64,000 nucleotides of DNA from Dugong dugon (GCA_030035585.1 CM057482.1:11767001-11831000); one strand, 5' to 3'. Counted from the first letter of the stretch, positions 47,227 to 58,150 are shown. The notes: a model not told the origin generated them from the sequence alone. A program made the numbers and translations.

Positions 47227-47430
47227 AGGAGCCCTGGTGGCGCAATGGTTAAGCACTCCACTGTTAACCGAAAGGTCAGCATTTCAAACCCACCAGCCGC
47301 TCCTTGGGAGAAAAGACCTGGCGATCTGCTCCCGTAAAGATTTCAGTCTAGGAAACCCTGTGGGGAGGTTCTACTCTTGTCCTATAGGGTCGCTATGAGT
47401 CAGAATCGACTCCATGGCAAACAACAACAG
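47227..47430 (+). mobile_element. AfroSINE, long form
   Basis: Head ggagccctggtggcgcaatg; tail catggcaaacaacaacagt. Confidence 0.9.
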
Positions 47431-48424
47431 TATCTTTCTAAAACTGAAAAAAGCTTAAGACAAATACCTTGAAATAGAAAAATGTGGTTTATTGCATAGC
47501 TCACTCAGTATTTATCAGCAATATTATTAACAACAGACTTTTACTTTCTCTTTGATCGTTTATCCTTTTTACATTATCACTAAGATGATGAACTTAATGC
47601 TAATGGAAATGACAAAACAGCATGTTCTCAATATCACGAGTATCACACTAGCCCCCAATAAGGGTGTGTTTGGTGAGTACGTGGCTCTGCGGCATTGCTT
47701 TCAAGTCTGGTAAACGCCACTGTGCTCTGCAACTATTAATGAGGCCATGGGTTTCAGGTCACTTTCTATAGTTTCTCATGCATTTGAAATAACAGTCTCC
47801 CTGGGCTCAAAGAGCACCCCTTCTCTCCTGCTTCTGGACAGGGGGACCGGCAGGTGATGTTAGCTTTAGAGAGGGAGGAAGTGCTTTTCTCTGATCAACA
47901 GGGGTGCCTCAAGCTGATTAAAGAACATTGTTTGTAGAACTGGAAGGGGATCAAAATGCCTTCAGTTCTCCAAGTCAGAAAAGATAAGGCCTTGAAGACT
48001 GAAATCTTACGGTTTCAGTGAAAGGTATCTAAGATCCAAGCCTTTTTTTTTTCCCCTCCCAGGCAGAACGATATTTTTTAACGATCTCTCTTAAAATGTC
48101 AGATTTAATAGAAAAAATGAAAAGAAAAACTCCGTATTTTCCCCTACCCAAACACTGCAATCAGAGACGGTTCCTTTCCTTAATCATGGCTCTGACCCCC
48201 CCGAAAAACCTGCACAGAAGACCCGGCAACAGCAGCAGGCGCCCACTTCCTGCGTTTGATCACGGCAGCCAGCCACGCTAGGAAGTCGGCTGTGCTGACG
48301 ATGACATCTTTGATTTAAAATTCACATCTTCAAAAATGGCTATGGCTTCCCATCACCTGTCACACTGGGTTTTTAAAAGCAGATCCTAATCTATAGAATA
48401 TGGCGTCACACTCCTCTTAGAAGG
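47431..48424. other. Repeat-poor stretch
   Basis: No recognised repeat over nearly 1 kb and no convincing coding frame. Confidence 0.5.
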
Positions 48425-48884
48425 TGTTACGGATTGGATTGTGTCCCCCGTCCCCCCCCCCCAAAAATATGTGCTGGAATCCTAACCCCTGTGCCTGCGG
48501 ATGTAATCCCATTTAGGAAAAGGGTTTTCTTTGTTATGTTAAAGAGGTCATATCAGTGTGGGGTGTGTCCTAAACCTAAGAACTTTTGAGATATGAAAAC
48601 AGCAGATTAGACGCAGAGAGAGACAAGTAAAACGGGGGTAAGATCCACGCCCCCGGAGATGGACACGGTACGGAGAGGAACGCCGGGTGGGTTACCGGGT
48701 TACCGGGTTACTGAAGCTGAGACAGTGATCTTCCTCCAGAGCAGGTAGAGAGAGTGCCTTCCTCTGGAGCCAGTGCCCTGAATTCGGACTTCCAGCCTCC
48801 TGAACTGTGAGGACATAAATTTCTGTTCTTGAAAGCCACCCACCTGTGGTATTTCTGTTATTGCAGCACGAGATGACTAAGACA
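48425..48884 (+). mobile_element. Solo LTR, ERVL-MaLR-like
   Basis: It begins TGTTACGGATTGGATTGTG and ends ATGACTAAGACA. The flanks are gaagg and gatgg (one mismatch). It contains a poly-C tract near the 5' end and a small 8-bp tandem (ggttaccg, about three copies) at 48,688-48,712. Confidence 0.8.
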
Positions 48885-49269
48885 GATGGGAAAGGAGAGG
48901 TGACACAAAAGGAGTGTTGTCACCCACCAGACCCTGCAGACACGCTGCCTCTCCAAGCTGATCCTGTGTTAGCAGAAGGGGCTGGACTCTACGCAGTGAT
49001 TCCTCAATGAACGCTGGGCACAGAGGAAATCAGTGCGATTTATATTAACCGAAGGTGGGTTTGTATCCCTGAAATGTTCTCCCCTCGGCTTCAACTAATC
49101 AAGGCAGCGTTATCTATCATTTATTTTCTTTTGTATAGTCTCTGGATTACTAGCCTGGCTCTCCCATTTTTTTTTTTGAAGAATATTGTTTATGCTGTTC
49201 TAAAATACTTACCAAATGCCATTGTTTTAAATATCATTTCTTGAGTTCAAGATGTTTGTTAGAAATCAT

Positions 49270-49500
49270 TGTGTGGGCAGAATTCTGAGATGGTCCCAAG
49301 ATTCCTTTCACTCCGTTGTGTACACACTTTCTCCACTTATTCGGTCAAACACTAGTCTAGGTTCAATTGTGATGGAATTTTTCAAGTGTAATTAAGATCC
49401 CAAGTCAGTTAACCCCTAGGATAGGGAGATTATCCTCAGTGGGCCTGACCTAATCAGATGAGTCCTTAAAGGGATTGAATTCTTTCTGGTGAAAAGATTC
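49270..49500 (+). mobile_element. MLT1-like LTR fragment
   Basis: The stretch gggagattatcctcagtggg followed by cctgacctaatcagatgagt is typical of ancient MaLR/MLT1 repeats. The ends are not defined. Confidence 0.45.
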
Positions 49501-49577
49501 GAAGTGTGAATTATGTCATTACAAGATATAAAATGGAACCCACTTCCCCAAATTAAGCAGTAACAAAATAGTAAAAC

Positions 49578-49641
49578 GTAAGTGTTTAATGAGAAACTAA
49601 TTTGCTCTGTAAACCTTCATCTAAAGTACAATAAAAAAAAA
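49578..49641 (+). mobile_element. Very short (64-bp) L1 insertion, sense
   Basis: Contains only gagaaactaatttgctctgt, aaaccttcatctaaag and an A-tract. The flanking duplication is agtaaaac (49,570-49,577 and 49,642-49,649). Confidence 0.8.
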
Positions 49642-49649
49642 AGTAAAAC

Positions 49650-50784
49650 ACTATTTTACTAAAATAATAGTAAAGCTAACATAGGAAAACTCCATATAAT
49701 GCATCCATTCAATCAAACAGTTACATACCATGACTGGTATTCCAGTGGTAATAACAATCCTACAAGATGGATGAAATTTTAATTTCATCAAATAACATCA
49801 ATCAGAAAAAAAATTAAATGACAAAGAGTAATGTTTATAGTTTTAAATTATAAATGGCTATTCACATAACTAACTTTTCTTCTAGTCAGCTTCAAGACTT
49901 TTTTATTCTTTTCCAAATTATTCAATAAAGTTTAGTTTGTAATTAATTTAGGGGCATCTGGACCTCTGAGCTCCTGGAATAAAGATATTATTAAAACACT
50001 AAGGGTTTTTGTTGTTGTTGTTTCAAGTAATTGGAGCATTTCAACCGCAGTTGTGAAGGGCCAGGCTTCAACTAGATGCCAGCACAAAAGTGAACTTTTG
50101 GCAGGTACCAGAAAAAAAAAAAAAATCAATGAAACAGCGCCTTTTAGTGGTAGAAGGACAAAATTATCAGTAGGTTAGCAGGATGTCCAGTAAAAATCTT
50201 GCTGAGATATGCAATTGGTAAGCATAAAATAATTTTCTCTTGAAAAAAATTAGAAAGAGTTAAGCAGAAAATTTTAGAGTGATCATTGCAAACTGGATTA
50301 TGGGGATTCACAGGACATTTAGAAAGCCACAAAGGAGTCATGGTATCTCCTGGGAAAAGTGAAAATCAAGGATCAACAGCCTTTAACATATAGGGAATTA
50401 AATTATCTCTAGTACAAGTAGCAGTGTACTTTTGGAAGCCATTTGTTCCCCCAATGACTCTTCCACTGAGATGGAGCACAAATGAAAGCACGCCGATTCT
50501 TTAGAAAAATGGGGTAGTTTTAGACATTCACATGGCCCTTTAGAATCATTGGCTCGTTAATACCATTACCTAGCAACATCTGTCCTGTTAGCCATACTTT
50601 ATAGTTGGAATCACTAAGGCTCAGGGAAGTTAGGTAAGTGGTATGGCCAATACTTGAATTTCAGCTTCCAATTCCCTAAACCTTATAACTGGGTTCATCC
50701 ATGGTCCACCATCTAGAATGTATCCCGTTCTGTAACTCTCGCCATTTATCAGCTGAAAGGTGGCATAGTAGAGTATTATTTTAT
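49650..50784. other. AT-rich, no gene seen
   Basis: A MIR-like fragment at 50,570-50,660; the remainder shows nothing I recognise. Confidence 0.5.
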
Positions 50785-51090
50785 GAACACGGTAGCCAGA
50801 CAGCTTAGGATCAAAGTCTAGCTCTGCCATACACTGACTGTTAAAAAGAAAAAAAATTGCCGTTGAGTCGATTCCAGATCATGACAACTCCCTGGGTTGC
50901 CATTCATGGACTGTGCAACTTTGGACAACTACTTCAATCCTTCCATACTTCAGTTTCCTCTCCTGTAAAATTCAGTTGGTGACAGTATCACAGTCAGGGC
51001 ATTGTTTTGTGGATTAAATGAGAAAATGTAGGAAAAGTGCTTAGAACAGTGCTTGGAACCTAGTATAAGCTTGAGAAATGTTAGCTGTAA
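50785..51090 (+). mobile_element. MIR remnant with a small SINE scrap
   Basis: Reads aacacggtagccagacagct, cttcagtttcctctcctgta and agtgcttggaacctagtata, interrupted at 50,850-50,905. Confidence 0.6.
50850..50905 (-). mobile_element. AfroSINE end fragment inside a MIR
   Basis: Only attgccgttgagtcgattcc and about 30 neighbouring bases remain, following an A-tract. Confidence 0.55.
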
Positions 51091-51394
51091 TGAGCTGGTG
51101 CCACACGGATTGACACTCTTCAGAAAATCTGCAAATCTTGAGATCCATTTAAAGACTTCTAGGACGCACACCAGCTATCAGAAATGGTGAATTACTTGGG
51201 AGCAGCAGACGTTGGACGGAACAGGACTTCAACATTATTTGGCATACTTCAGTATTGTTTAGATGTGTTGCAACGAGCATGTCGTACCGTTGTGATTTAA
51301 AATTAATAAATAAAGACAGACTATTTTCAAAGCTTGCTTCAATAACCCACTCTAGCCCTTGGAGTTCACCTTCTGGAATTTCTTTTCTACCTTT

Positions 51395-51640
51395 AAACTT
51401 TGGACATGTTATCAGGGGGGACCAGCCCCTGGAGAAGGACATCATGCTTCATAAAGTAGAGCATCAGTGAAAAAGAGAAAGACCCTCGACAAGATGGATT
51501 GATACAGTGGCTGCAACAATGGGCTCAAGCATAACAACGATCGTGAGGAGGTGCAGGACCCAGCAAGGTTTCATTCTGTTGTGCATGACATTGCTATGAG
51601 TCAGTCCTGACTGGATGGCATCTGACAACAATCTTTAACC
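51395..51640 (+). mobile_element. RTE (BovB-like) 3' end, sense
   Basis: Reads accagcccctggagaaggac, atcatgctt, aagatggattgatacagtgg and tgactggatggcatctgaca-acaa, in the standard order of a BovB/RTE 3' end. Confidence 0.8.
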
Positions 51641-51699
51641 TCCCTGTCTTCTTAGCCCTTTGAAAAGATGCCCCACCCTTCCTAGGCTAACCTTTTGGT

Positions 51700-52100
51700 G
51701 AGACCTTCTGATTATAATTCCAGAGTTGCTGACGTCTGCACTCCCAGGGCACTCTGCAAGAAGGCATGTAAATGCTACAAACTCCTCTGCAGTGTAAGCA
51801 TGCTAGTGCTCAGCCTGAAGAAGATTGAAGTCATGCACCAGGGAAACCCAGCCACAGCCAGAGATGCCCATCAGCAACTGAACACGGAAAGCTGTCACTG
51901 CATTCTGCTATCTGGGCATCAGGCTATCCATCTGCACTTGGATTGACAGGGAAGGGGAAAACGGAAAAGGGAAGCAAACTGCCAAGCATTCTTTGCGGTG
52001 GTCAGGCCCAGTGTGGCACTGCTGTGGCACTGTAGCCCAGACCAAACAAAAGCACCACCGCAGACCGCTGATGGTCCCCTACCACCTACAGGACTGTACA
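51700..52100 (+). mobile_element. Possible degenerate LINE reverse-transcriptase fragment
   Basis: A + frame across 51,798-51,840 reads LSLKKIEVMHQ, which resembles a segment found in non-LTR reverse transcriptases just before the 'TYLG' block. The frame is otherwise broken. The family is not identifiable by eye. Confidence 0.35.
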
Positions 52101-52127
52101 ATTAAGAACTGCCGTAAAAATCCTATC

Positions 52128-53620
52128 AGGTCCCTGGGTGGTGCAAATGGTTTACACTTGATTACTAACCAAAAGGTTGGTGGTTCCAATCCACCCAACA
52201 GTGCCACTAAACAAAGGCCTGGCAATCTGCTTATGTAAAGATTACAGACAAGAAAACCCTATGGAGCTCAGTTTGTGTGTTTGTGTGTGTGTGTGCATGT
52301 GTGTGTATGCTTTAGGTAAAAGTTTACAGGTTAATATCTCATTCAAAAATCTATACACATGTTGTTTTGTGACATTAGTTGCAATCCCCACAACATGACA
52401 GCATGATCCTTCTTTCCACCCCTGGGTTGCCTGTATCCATTCGCCCCGTTCCTATCCCTTCCTGCCTTCTCGTCCTGCTTGTGGACAGGAGCTGCCCATT
52501 TGGCCTTGTATATTTGATTGAACTCAGAGGCACATTCCTCACGTGTGTCATTTTTGTTTTATAGGCCTGTCTAATCTTTGTCTGGAAAGTGGGCTTTGGG
52601 AATGGTTTCAGTTCTGGGTTAGCAGAGCACCTGGGGGCCATAGTTTCAGGGGTTCCTCTAGTCTCTGTCAGACGATAAGTCTGGTCTTTCTACATGAGTC
52701 TGAATTCTGTTCTACATTTTTCTCCCACCCTGTGCAGGACTGTCTCTGGTGTGATCCCTGTCAGGGCAGTTGGTGGTGTAGCCCGGCACCATCCAGTTCT
52801 TCTGGTCTCAGGCTGGTGGAATCTCTGGTTTATGTGGTTCTGTAGTCCTTTGGGCTAATATTTTCCTAGTGTCTTTGGTTTTTCATTCTCCTTTGCTCCG
52901 GGTGGGATGGGGACAAATAGATGTACCTTAAATGGCAGATCCCAAGCTTTTAAGACCCCAGACACTACGCACCAAAGTGGGATGTAGAACATTTTATTTA
53001 TGAACTGTGTTATGTCAATCGACTTAGATGTCCCCTGAGACTATGGTCCCCAGGCCTCAGCCCCAGCTACTCAGTCCCTAAAAATGTTTGGATGTGTCTA
53101 GGAAACTTCTTTGCTTTTGCTTTGGTTCAGTTGTGCTGACTTCCCCTGTATTGTATATTGTCCTTCCCTTCACCGAAGTTGACACTTGTCTACTACCTAG
53201 TTAGGAATTTCCCCTCTCCCACCTTTCCCCCTCGTAACCGTCAAAGAATGCTGTTTTCTGTGTTTAAACCTTTTCTTGAGTTCTTACAATAGTAGTCTCA
53301 TACAATATTTGTCCTTTTGTGACTGATTTATTTCACTCAACATAATGCCCTCCAGATTTTTCCATGTTGTAAGATGTTCCATGGATTCATCATTGTTCTT
53401 TATCGTTGGGTAGTATTCCACTGTGTGTATGTACTGTAATTTATCCATTCATCTGTTTATGGGCATTTACATTGTTCCCACCTTTTTGGTATTGTGAATA
53501 GTGCTGCAGTGAACATAAGCGTACATATGTCTATTTGTGTGTGGAGCTCAGTTCTGCTCTCTAACACATGGGGTCACCATGAGTTGGAATTGACTCAATG
53601 ACAACGGGTTTGGTTTGTTT
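52128..53620 (+). mobile_element. AfroSINE split by an L1
   Basis: The head (ccctgggtggtgcaaatggt, 52,128-52,273) and tail (53,542-53,620, gttggaattgactcaatgac) join across the L1 once one copy of the duplication is removed. Confidence 0.85.
52274..53541 (-). mobile_element. Longest L1 fragment in the window (1,268 bp), antisense, inside an AfroSINE
   Basis: A perfect 12-bp target duplication, tggagctcagtt, flanks it (52,262-52,273 and 53,542-53,553). The right part (tattgtgaatagtgctgcag, tttatccattcatctg) is the familiar reverse complement of the L1 region upstream of the 3' end, confirming that the whole family is L1. The usual poly-T start has become a TG-rich microsatellite (52,274-52,310). 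Confidence 0.9.
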
Positions 53621-53719
53621 GTTTTTGAAGAAATTCTTAAGTAGATTCACGAGAACATTTAGTATCTAGTGAGGGGGTTTTAAACAAATAGCCGTGCAAC
53701 CTTGGGCAAGTTACTTAAT

Positions 53720-54110
53720 CTCCTATATTAGTTAGGGTAATGCTAGCTGCTGTAGCAAAAGTTTATTTTTCACTTACAGAAGAGTCTACTGTGGATGCTC
53801 CTGGTGAAGGAAGCAGGACTCTGCTCCACACTGTTCTTCAGGGACTCAAGCTGATGGGGGCTCTGCCATCTTCAGTGCAGGCTTCCAAGAACAGGAAGGC
53901 AGAGCATGCATGGGTCAGGCCTGGAAATGGCGCTATTACATTCATCCAGCTGGAACTCAATAATACGGCCACACCTATCTGCAGAGGAGGCTGGGAAATG
54001 TGGTTCATCTGTGTGCCCAAAGAAAAAGAGAGCATGGATTTGGTGAACAGAGCCAGTCTCTACCACAGAAAATCACGTATTTACCTTGAACAATTGTTAT
54101 AAGGATCAGA
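53720..54110 (+). mobile_element. Interspersed repeat remnant, class uncertain
   Basis: The stretch from gtagcaaaagtttatttttc to gaggctgggaaatgtggttc looks like a familiar placental-mammal repeat, but I cannot place it in a class. The 120-codon open frame across it (53,740-54,102) is therefore not taken as a gene. Confidence 0.4.
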
Positions 54111-54409
54111 CAATTGGATGTGGTGATGTGTGTTTAGCTCATTGGGTGGAGAAGAGGGGATATAAACTGAGGCGAGCAGTAGAACGTCCAAGCCGAGACT
54201 TGAGAGTGAACCGAGCTCGATGATAATGACAGGGTCTACTGACTCATTCAGGGCCAAGGGGAATGCACTTTCTGCCCCACCCCACTCCCATTGGTCAGTG
54301 TACGATCATGTGACTAGTTCTGACCAATAAGCGGAAGTGACATAATGTCATTTCTCGACTGAGCATTTAGTTGCTGGTGTGAAGCTCTCTGGAAAAAACA
54401 AAAAAGAAA

Positions 54410-54620
54410 AAAACCTAACTTGTTGCTGTTGAGTCAGTTTGGACTCATGGTGACCACATGTGCTACAGATTAGAACTGCTTGCTCCATAGGGCTTTCTTG
54501 GCTGTAATCTTTACAGAAACGGACCTCCAGGCCTTTCTTCTGTGGTGCCACTGGGTGGGTTAAAACCACCAACCTTTAGGTTAGTAGACAAATGCAAACC
54601 ATTTGAGCCACCCAGGGACC
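54410..54620 (-). mobile_element. AfroSINE, long form
   Basis: Left cttgttgctgttgagtcagt, right tgagccacccagggacc. Confidence 0.9.
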
Positions 54621-54654
54621 TGTGACACTCTCTAGGGAGCTCTCTTCCCTCTGG

Positions 54655-54842
54655 TAAACCCACTCATTGCCATTGAGTCTCGACCCTATAGAACAGAGTA
54701 GAACTGCCCCATAGGGTTTCCAAGGCTGCAATCTTTATGGAAGCAGACTGCCACATCTTTCTCCTGCGGAGCGGCTGGTGGGTTCTAACTGCCGACCTTA
54801 TGGTTAGCAGCCTAGCGCTTTAATCACTGCACCACAGGGCTC
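54655..54842 (-). mobile_element. AfroSINE
   Basis: Left cccactcattgccattgag, right atcactgcaccacagggctc. Confidence 0.9.
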
Positions 54843-55036
54843 CTTTTCCCTCTGCTAGTGACCAGCAGAGCATGTTCCAGAGAGGATTAGCTCCATCAGT
54901 GTGAGTACTGGAGAAAGGAAGACAACACAGAGCAGAGCCTCTATGCATCCATGACAAACGTTTTAAATCCCTGAGATTTTTGGAATTGTGGATTACTGCT
55001 GCGTAACTCAACTTTTCCTGACTGAGATAGACACCT

Positions 55037-55297
55037 TTGTTTCAGGCGAGAGACATCAGACAGCTTGCGAGGCAAACAACAAAAATGGCATCCTTGTCCA
55101 TTGTAGATCATCGACTGCAAGAACTAAGGGATCATGCTCTTAAAAACACAGTTTGTACACTATTGCTGCAATGCAAGCAAAGGAAGTGCTTGATGGGCCT
55201 TGGATTATTTAACATACTGATAAAACCAACTTTTAATACAGCCCCAGACACAGTCTCTTCCTTAAAAGATTTTTGCTCTAATTTGGATAAAGTTTAA
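55037..55297 (+). other. Unrecognised 86-codon open frame
   Basis: Open frame with an internal MASLSIVDHRLQELRDHALK segment outside any repeat I recognise. It starts at the end of an LTR remnant, has no splice or promoter support, and is not similar to a family I can name. Probably chance; a decayed gene fragment is possible. Confidence 0.2.
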
Positions 55298-55529
55298 AGC
55301 TACAAAGTGCTAAAGAGAGATGTTCAGTAAAGATTAGTGTCTAGTCAACATTTCCCCCAATACAATCAGAAGTAAAAGCTTTGCAGGGAATTGTGGGCAG
55401 CTGTCTGTAGCATTTTTATGTAGGGAATAAATTCGGCTCCTTTCTTGTCCTCTGAGATCTCTAGAAGTGACATCCTGAATTAGGAAGGGCATCTTTGTGC
55501 TTTGGCTGTAGTCCGGATATTCCAATGGA

Positions 55530-55735
55530 GGAGCCCTGGTGGTGCAGTGGTTAAGCACTCGGCTGCAAACTGGAAAGTTGGCAGTTTGAATACACCAGCT
55601 GCTCCGTGGGGGAAAGATGTGGCAGTCCACTTCCGTAAAGACTGCAGCTTTGGGAACTCTATGGGACAGTTCTACTCTGTCTTATAGGATCACTATGAGT
55701 CAGAATCAATTAGACAGTAACAGGTTTGGTTTTTC
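55530..55735 (+). mobile_element. AfroSINE, long form
   Basis: Head ggagccctggtggtgcagtg; tail agacagtaacaggtttggtt. Confidence 0.9.
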
Positions 55736-55756
55736 GGTTTATGTATTCCATCTCTA

Positions 55757-55908
55757 GGTTCCCTGGTGGCAAAATGGTTAAGAGCTCGGCTGCTAACCAA
55801 AAGGTCAGCAGTTCTAATCCACCAGCGACTCCTTGGAAACCCTATGGGGCAATTCTACTCTGTCTGATAGGATCACTATGAGTCAGAATCAACTTGCATG
55901 GCAAATGG
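55757..55908 (+). mobile_element. AfroSINE
   Basis: Head ggttccctggtggcaaaatg; tail atcaacttgcatggcaaatg. Confidence 0.9.
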
Positions 55909-56466
55909 ATGTGCTTTTTCTTATTCCATCTCTGATCTCATTGACATCATCCCACACTGCAGGATAACTTGACATAGAAATAGACAAAGGACCATGACTC
56001 TTTTTAACATGCTCCCCTAGAGTGAAGCTACTATCCAATAACCCCAGTTCTGCCCACTTCAGCATCATAGGAAGCCTGATATTCCCAGCTGGCTTTAACT
56101 AGAGCTCAAGTAGACTATCAAGTCGTCGGATGCAGGAGCTGTATTTTATACATCTGGGAAAAGCACGGTAATTAGTTAAGAATCTGCTTTGGATTCAGTC
56201 AGATTCTGGTTTGAGTATTGATTCCATCACTTAATAACTAGGTAACCTTGGCCTCTTAAATTCCTGTTCCCTCATCTGTAAAACGGGGCAAATAATGCCC
56301 AACTCCTTCGATTCATTGCGGAAATTAAATGTGATACATGTTTATAAAGCTGCTGGTATGGCTCAAAAGTCTTTGCTGAATGCTTAGAAGAACAGTGAGT
56401 TCTATCCAACCAAGGTTGTGTGACCTCAGAAGCCACTGTGAGAGCTCTTTATCAAAAGCTACAAAA
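55909..56466. other. No gene seen
   Basis: Mostly a MIR remnant and unremarkable DNA upstream of the L1 near DIS3L. Confidence 0.5.
56185..56390 (+). mobile_element. MIR remnant
   Basis: Reads ggattcagtcagattctggt, ttcctgttccctcatctgta and aaacggggcaaataatgccc. Confidence 0.65.
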
Positions 56467-56479
56467 ATATAAATTGTGA

Positions 56480-56976
56480 GCCTGCTACCACCAATGACTG
56501 CCCTGACAGGGAACACAACAGAGAATTCCTGATGGAGCAGGAGGAAAGTAGGGCACAGAACTCAAATTCCAGTAAAAAGACCAGACTTAATGGTCTGACT
56601 GAGACTGGAGGAATCCCAGAAAGCATGGCCCTGGGACTCTCTGGCAACCCAGAACTAAAGCCATTTGTGAGGCCAACTCTTCAGACAAAGATTAGACTGG
56701 ACTATGGGACATAAAATGATACTTGTGAAGGGTGTGCTTCTTAGCGCAAGTAGATACATGAGACTAAATGGGCAGCTCCTGTCTGGAGGTGAGATGAGAA
56801 GGCAGAGACAACAGGAGCTGGTTGAATGGACACAGGAGATCCGGGGTGGAAAGGAGGAGTGTGCTGCCACATCACAGGGAGAGCAACTAGGGTCACATAA
56901 CAGTGTATGTATAAATTTTTGTATGAGAAACTAACTTAAATTGTAAACTTTCACTTAAAGTACAATAAAACAATAT
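56480..56976 (+). mobile_element. 5'-truncated L1 (3' UTR), sense
   Basis: A perfect 13-bp target duplication, atataaattgtga, lies at 56,467-56,479 and 56,977-56,989. It ends tcacttaaagtacaataaaa. It inserted about 900 bases upstream of the DIS3L start codon. Confidence 0.9.
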
Positions 56977-57304
56977 ATATAAATTGTGATTGTGTCATTG
57001 AGAGTTTAAAACAGAATTTCTTTGCAGAGGCTGCAAATGCTATAAAAGTTGGAGTTGAATAGTGTTTGCCTCAAGGAAAGGAATTGGTTTTCATTTTATA
57101 TACAGTCTGACTTTTTGCATGTATTAAAAATACATGAAATTAAAAATATAACTTTTTTAAGAGGAAAAAATGTTGGGCTGACTTATTTACTGAATCTTTA
57201 GGCTGTTTTAGGGATAGCAAGAGCACAGAACAGAAAACACTAATAATTACCCCATGTTAATATGGCAGCCCCATTCCCACATGGGCCTGGGAAAAAAATG
57301 GGAG

Positions 57305-57450
57305 TAGTCGGAGTCGATTCCGACTCATTGCGACCCTACAGGACAGGGTAGAGCTGCCCCACAGGGTTTCCAAGGAGCGGCTCGTGGATTCAAACTCCCC
57401 GACTTTTAGTTAGCAGCCGAGCTCTTAAACACTGAGCCACCAGGGCGCCA
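57305..57450 (-). mobile_element. AfroSINE at the edge of the DIS3L CpG island
   Basis: Left gtcggagtcgattccgactc, right gagccaccagggcgcc. It ends about 425 bases upstream of the DIS3L ATG and retains several CpGs. Confidence 0.9.
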
Positions 57451-57875
57451 TAGTCCTTTGTAGCTGCACTAAATCTCTTCTCACAAGAATTTAAACCATC
57501 CTCCGCATTACCCTTATCTCCCGTAAATCTTTTGGGTAGATTGTTTCTACGCCTCCCTAGCCCCAGGTAATTGGGAGATGAGGAGAAACTGAGGCAAGGG
57601 CTCGGCCTGCAGCACCCGTCCTGCGGGCCTCCAGCGCCCAAGCCCGGGGCCCGGGCCGTTACGGCGGTTTCGGTGCCCGGAGCGCCCAAGCCACCGCCCG
57701 GCGGGTCGGACCCGGCTGGGAGCCCCGCGAGGACCAGGCCGGCCCCGACGCTGAGGGCCGAGGGGGCGGGCCCGAAGCCGCGGCCTCGCCTCCGCCTGCG
57801 CCGCGCCCGCCACTTCCCGGCCGCCCGGGACGGCCCTGCGCGGCCAGGAGCTCTGCCTGGCCGAGCGCCGCTACC

Positions 57876-58014
57876 ATGCTGCAGAAGCGGGAGAAGGTGC
57901 TGTTCCTTAGGACCTTCCGTGGCCGGACGCTGCGGATCGTGCGGGAGCACTACCTGCGGCCCAGCGTGCCCTGCAACAGCCCGCTCTGCCCGCAGCCCGC
58001 CGCCTGCCGCAACG
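57876..58014 (+). CDS. DIS3L: DIS3L coding exon 1 (exosome 3'-5' exoribonuclease, N-terminus)
   Basis: This exon encodes residues 1-46 plus the first base of codon 47. The start is [10 protein letters not shown], and [10 protein letters not shown] follows at residues 21-30; I recognise this as the DIS3L amino terminus. Residues C33, C38 and C44 form the three-cysteine CR3 motif, which in the DIS3 family helps the nuclease dock on the exosome core. The ATG at 57,876 has A at -3 and lies inside a CpG island. Translation of the unspliced genome stops at the TAG at 58,017, directly after the donor, so the exon is too short to appear as a long ORF. The donor is AACG|GTTAGG, leaving phase 1. DIS3L is the catalytic 3'-5' RNase of the cytoplasmic exosome, acting in mRNA decay. 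It is distinguished from its nuclear paralogue DIS3 by the sequence following the motif and by the exon 2 sequence. Confidence 0.95.
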
Positions 58015-58027
58015 GTTAGGGCCTGAG

Positions 58028-58150
58028 AGGGAGCGAGGGCGGCCGGGCGGGAGCGAGGGGAGCTGGGCGGCCGGGCGGGAGCGAGGGGAGCCGGGCGGCC
58101 CGGCGGGAGCGAGGGGAGCCGGGCGGCCGGGCGGGAGCGAGGGTGGCCCG
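58028..58150 (+). repeat. 28-bp GC-rich minisatellite in DIS3L intron 1
   Basis: The word gagcgagg recurs at 58,031, 58,051, 58,079, 58,107 and 58,135, giving spacings of 20, 28, 28 and 28 bases. Each unit is purine-rich with runs of G (gggagcgaggggag followed by gggcggcc). It begins within 15 bases of the exon 1 donor. Confidence 0.85.

Larger units (their letters stand above)
54240..55030 (+). mobile_element. Ancient MLT1-like LTR broken by AfroSINEs
   Basis: The left part (54,240-54,395, with cattggtcagtgtacgatca and tgaccaataagcggaagtga) and right part (54,845-55,030, with aaatccctgagatttttgga) fit one LTR. Two antisense AfroSINEs separate them. Confidence 0.45.

Noticed and set aside
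57390..57950. A 186-codon minus-strand frame over the DIS3L CpG island
   Set aside because: It overlaps DIS3L exon 1 and an AfroSINE antisense; the residue composition (Arg/Gly/Pro/Ala) is what GC-rich DNA gives by chance.
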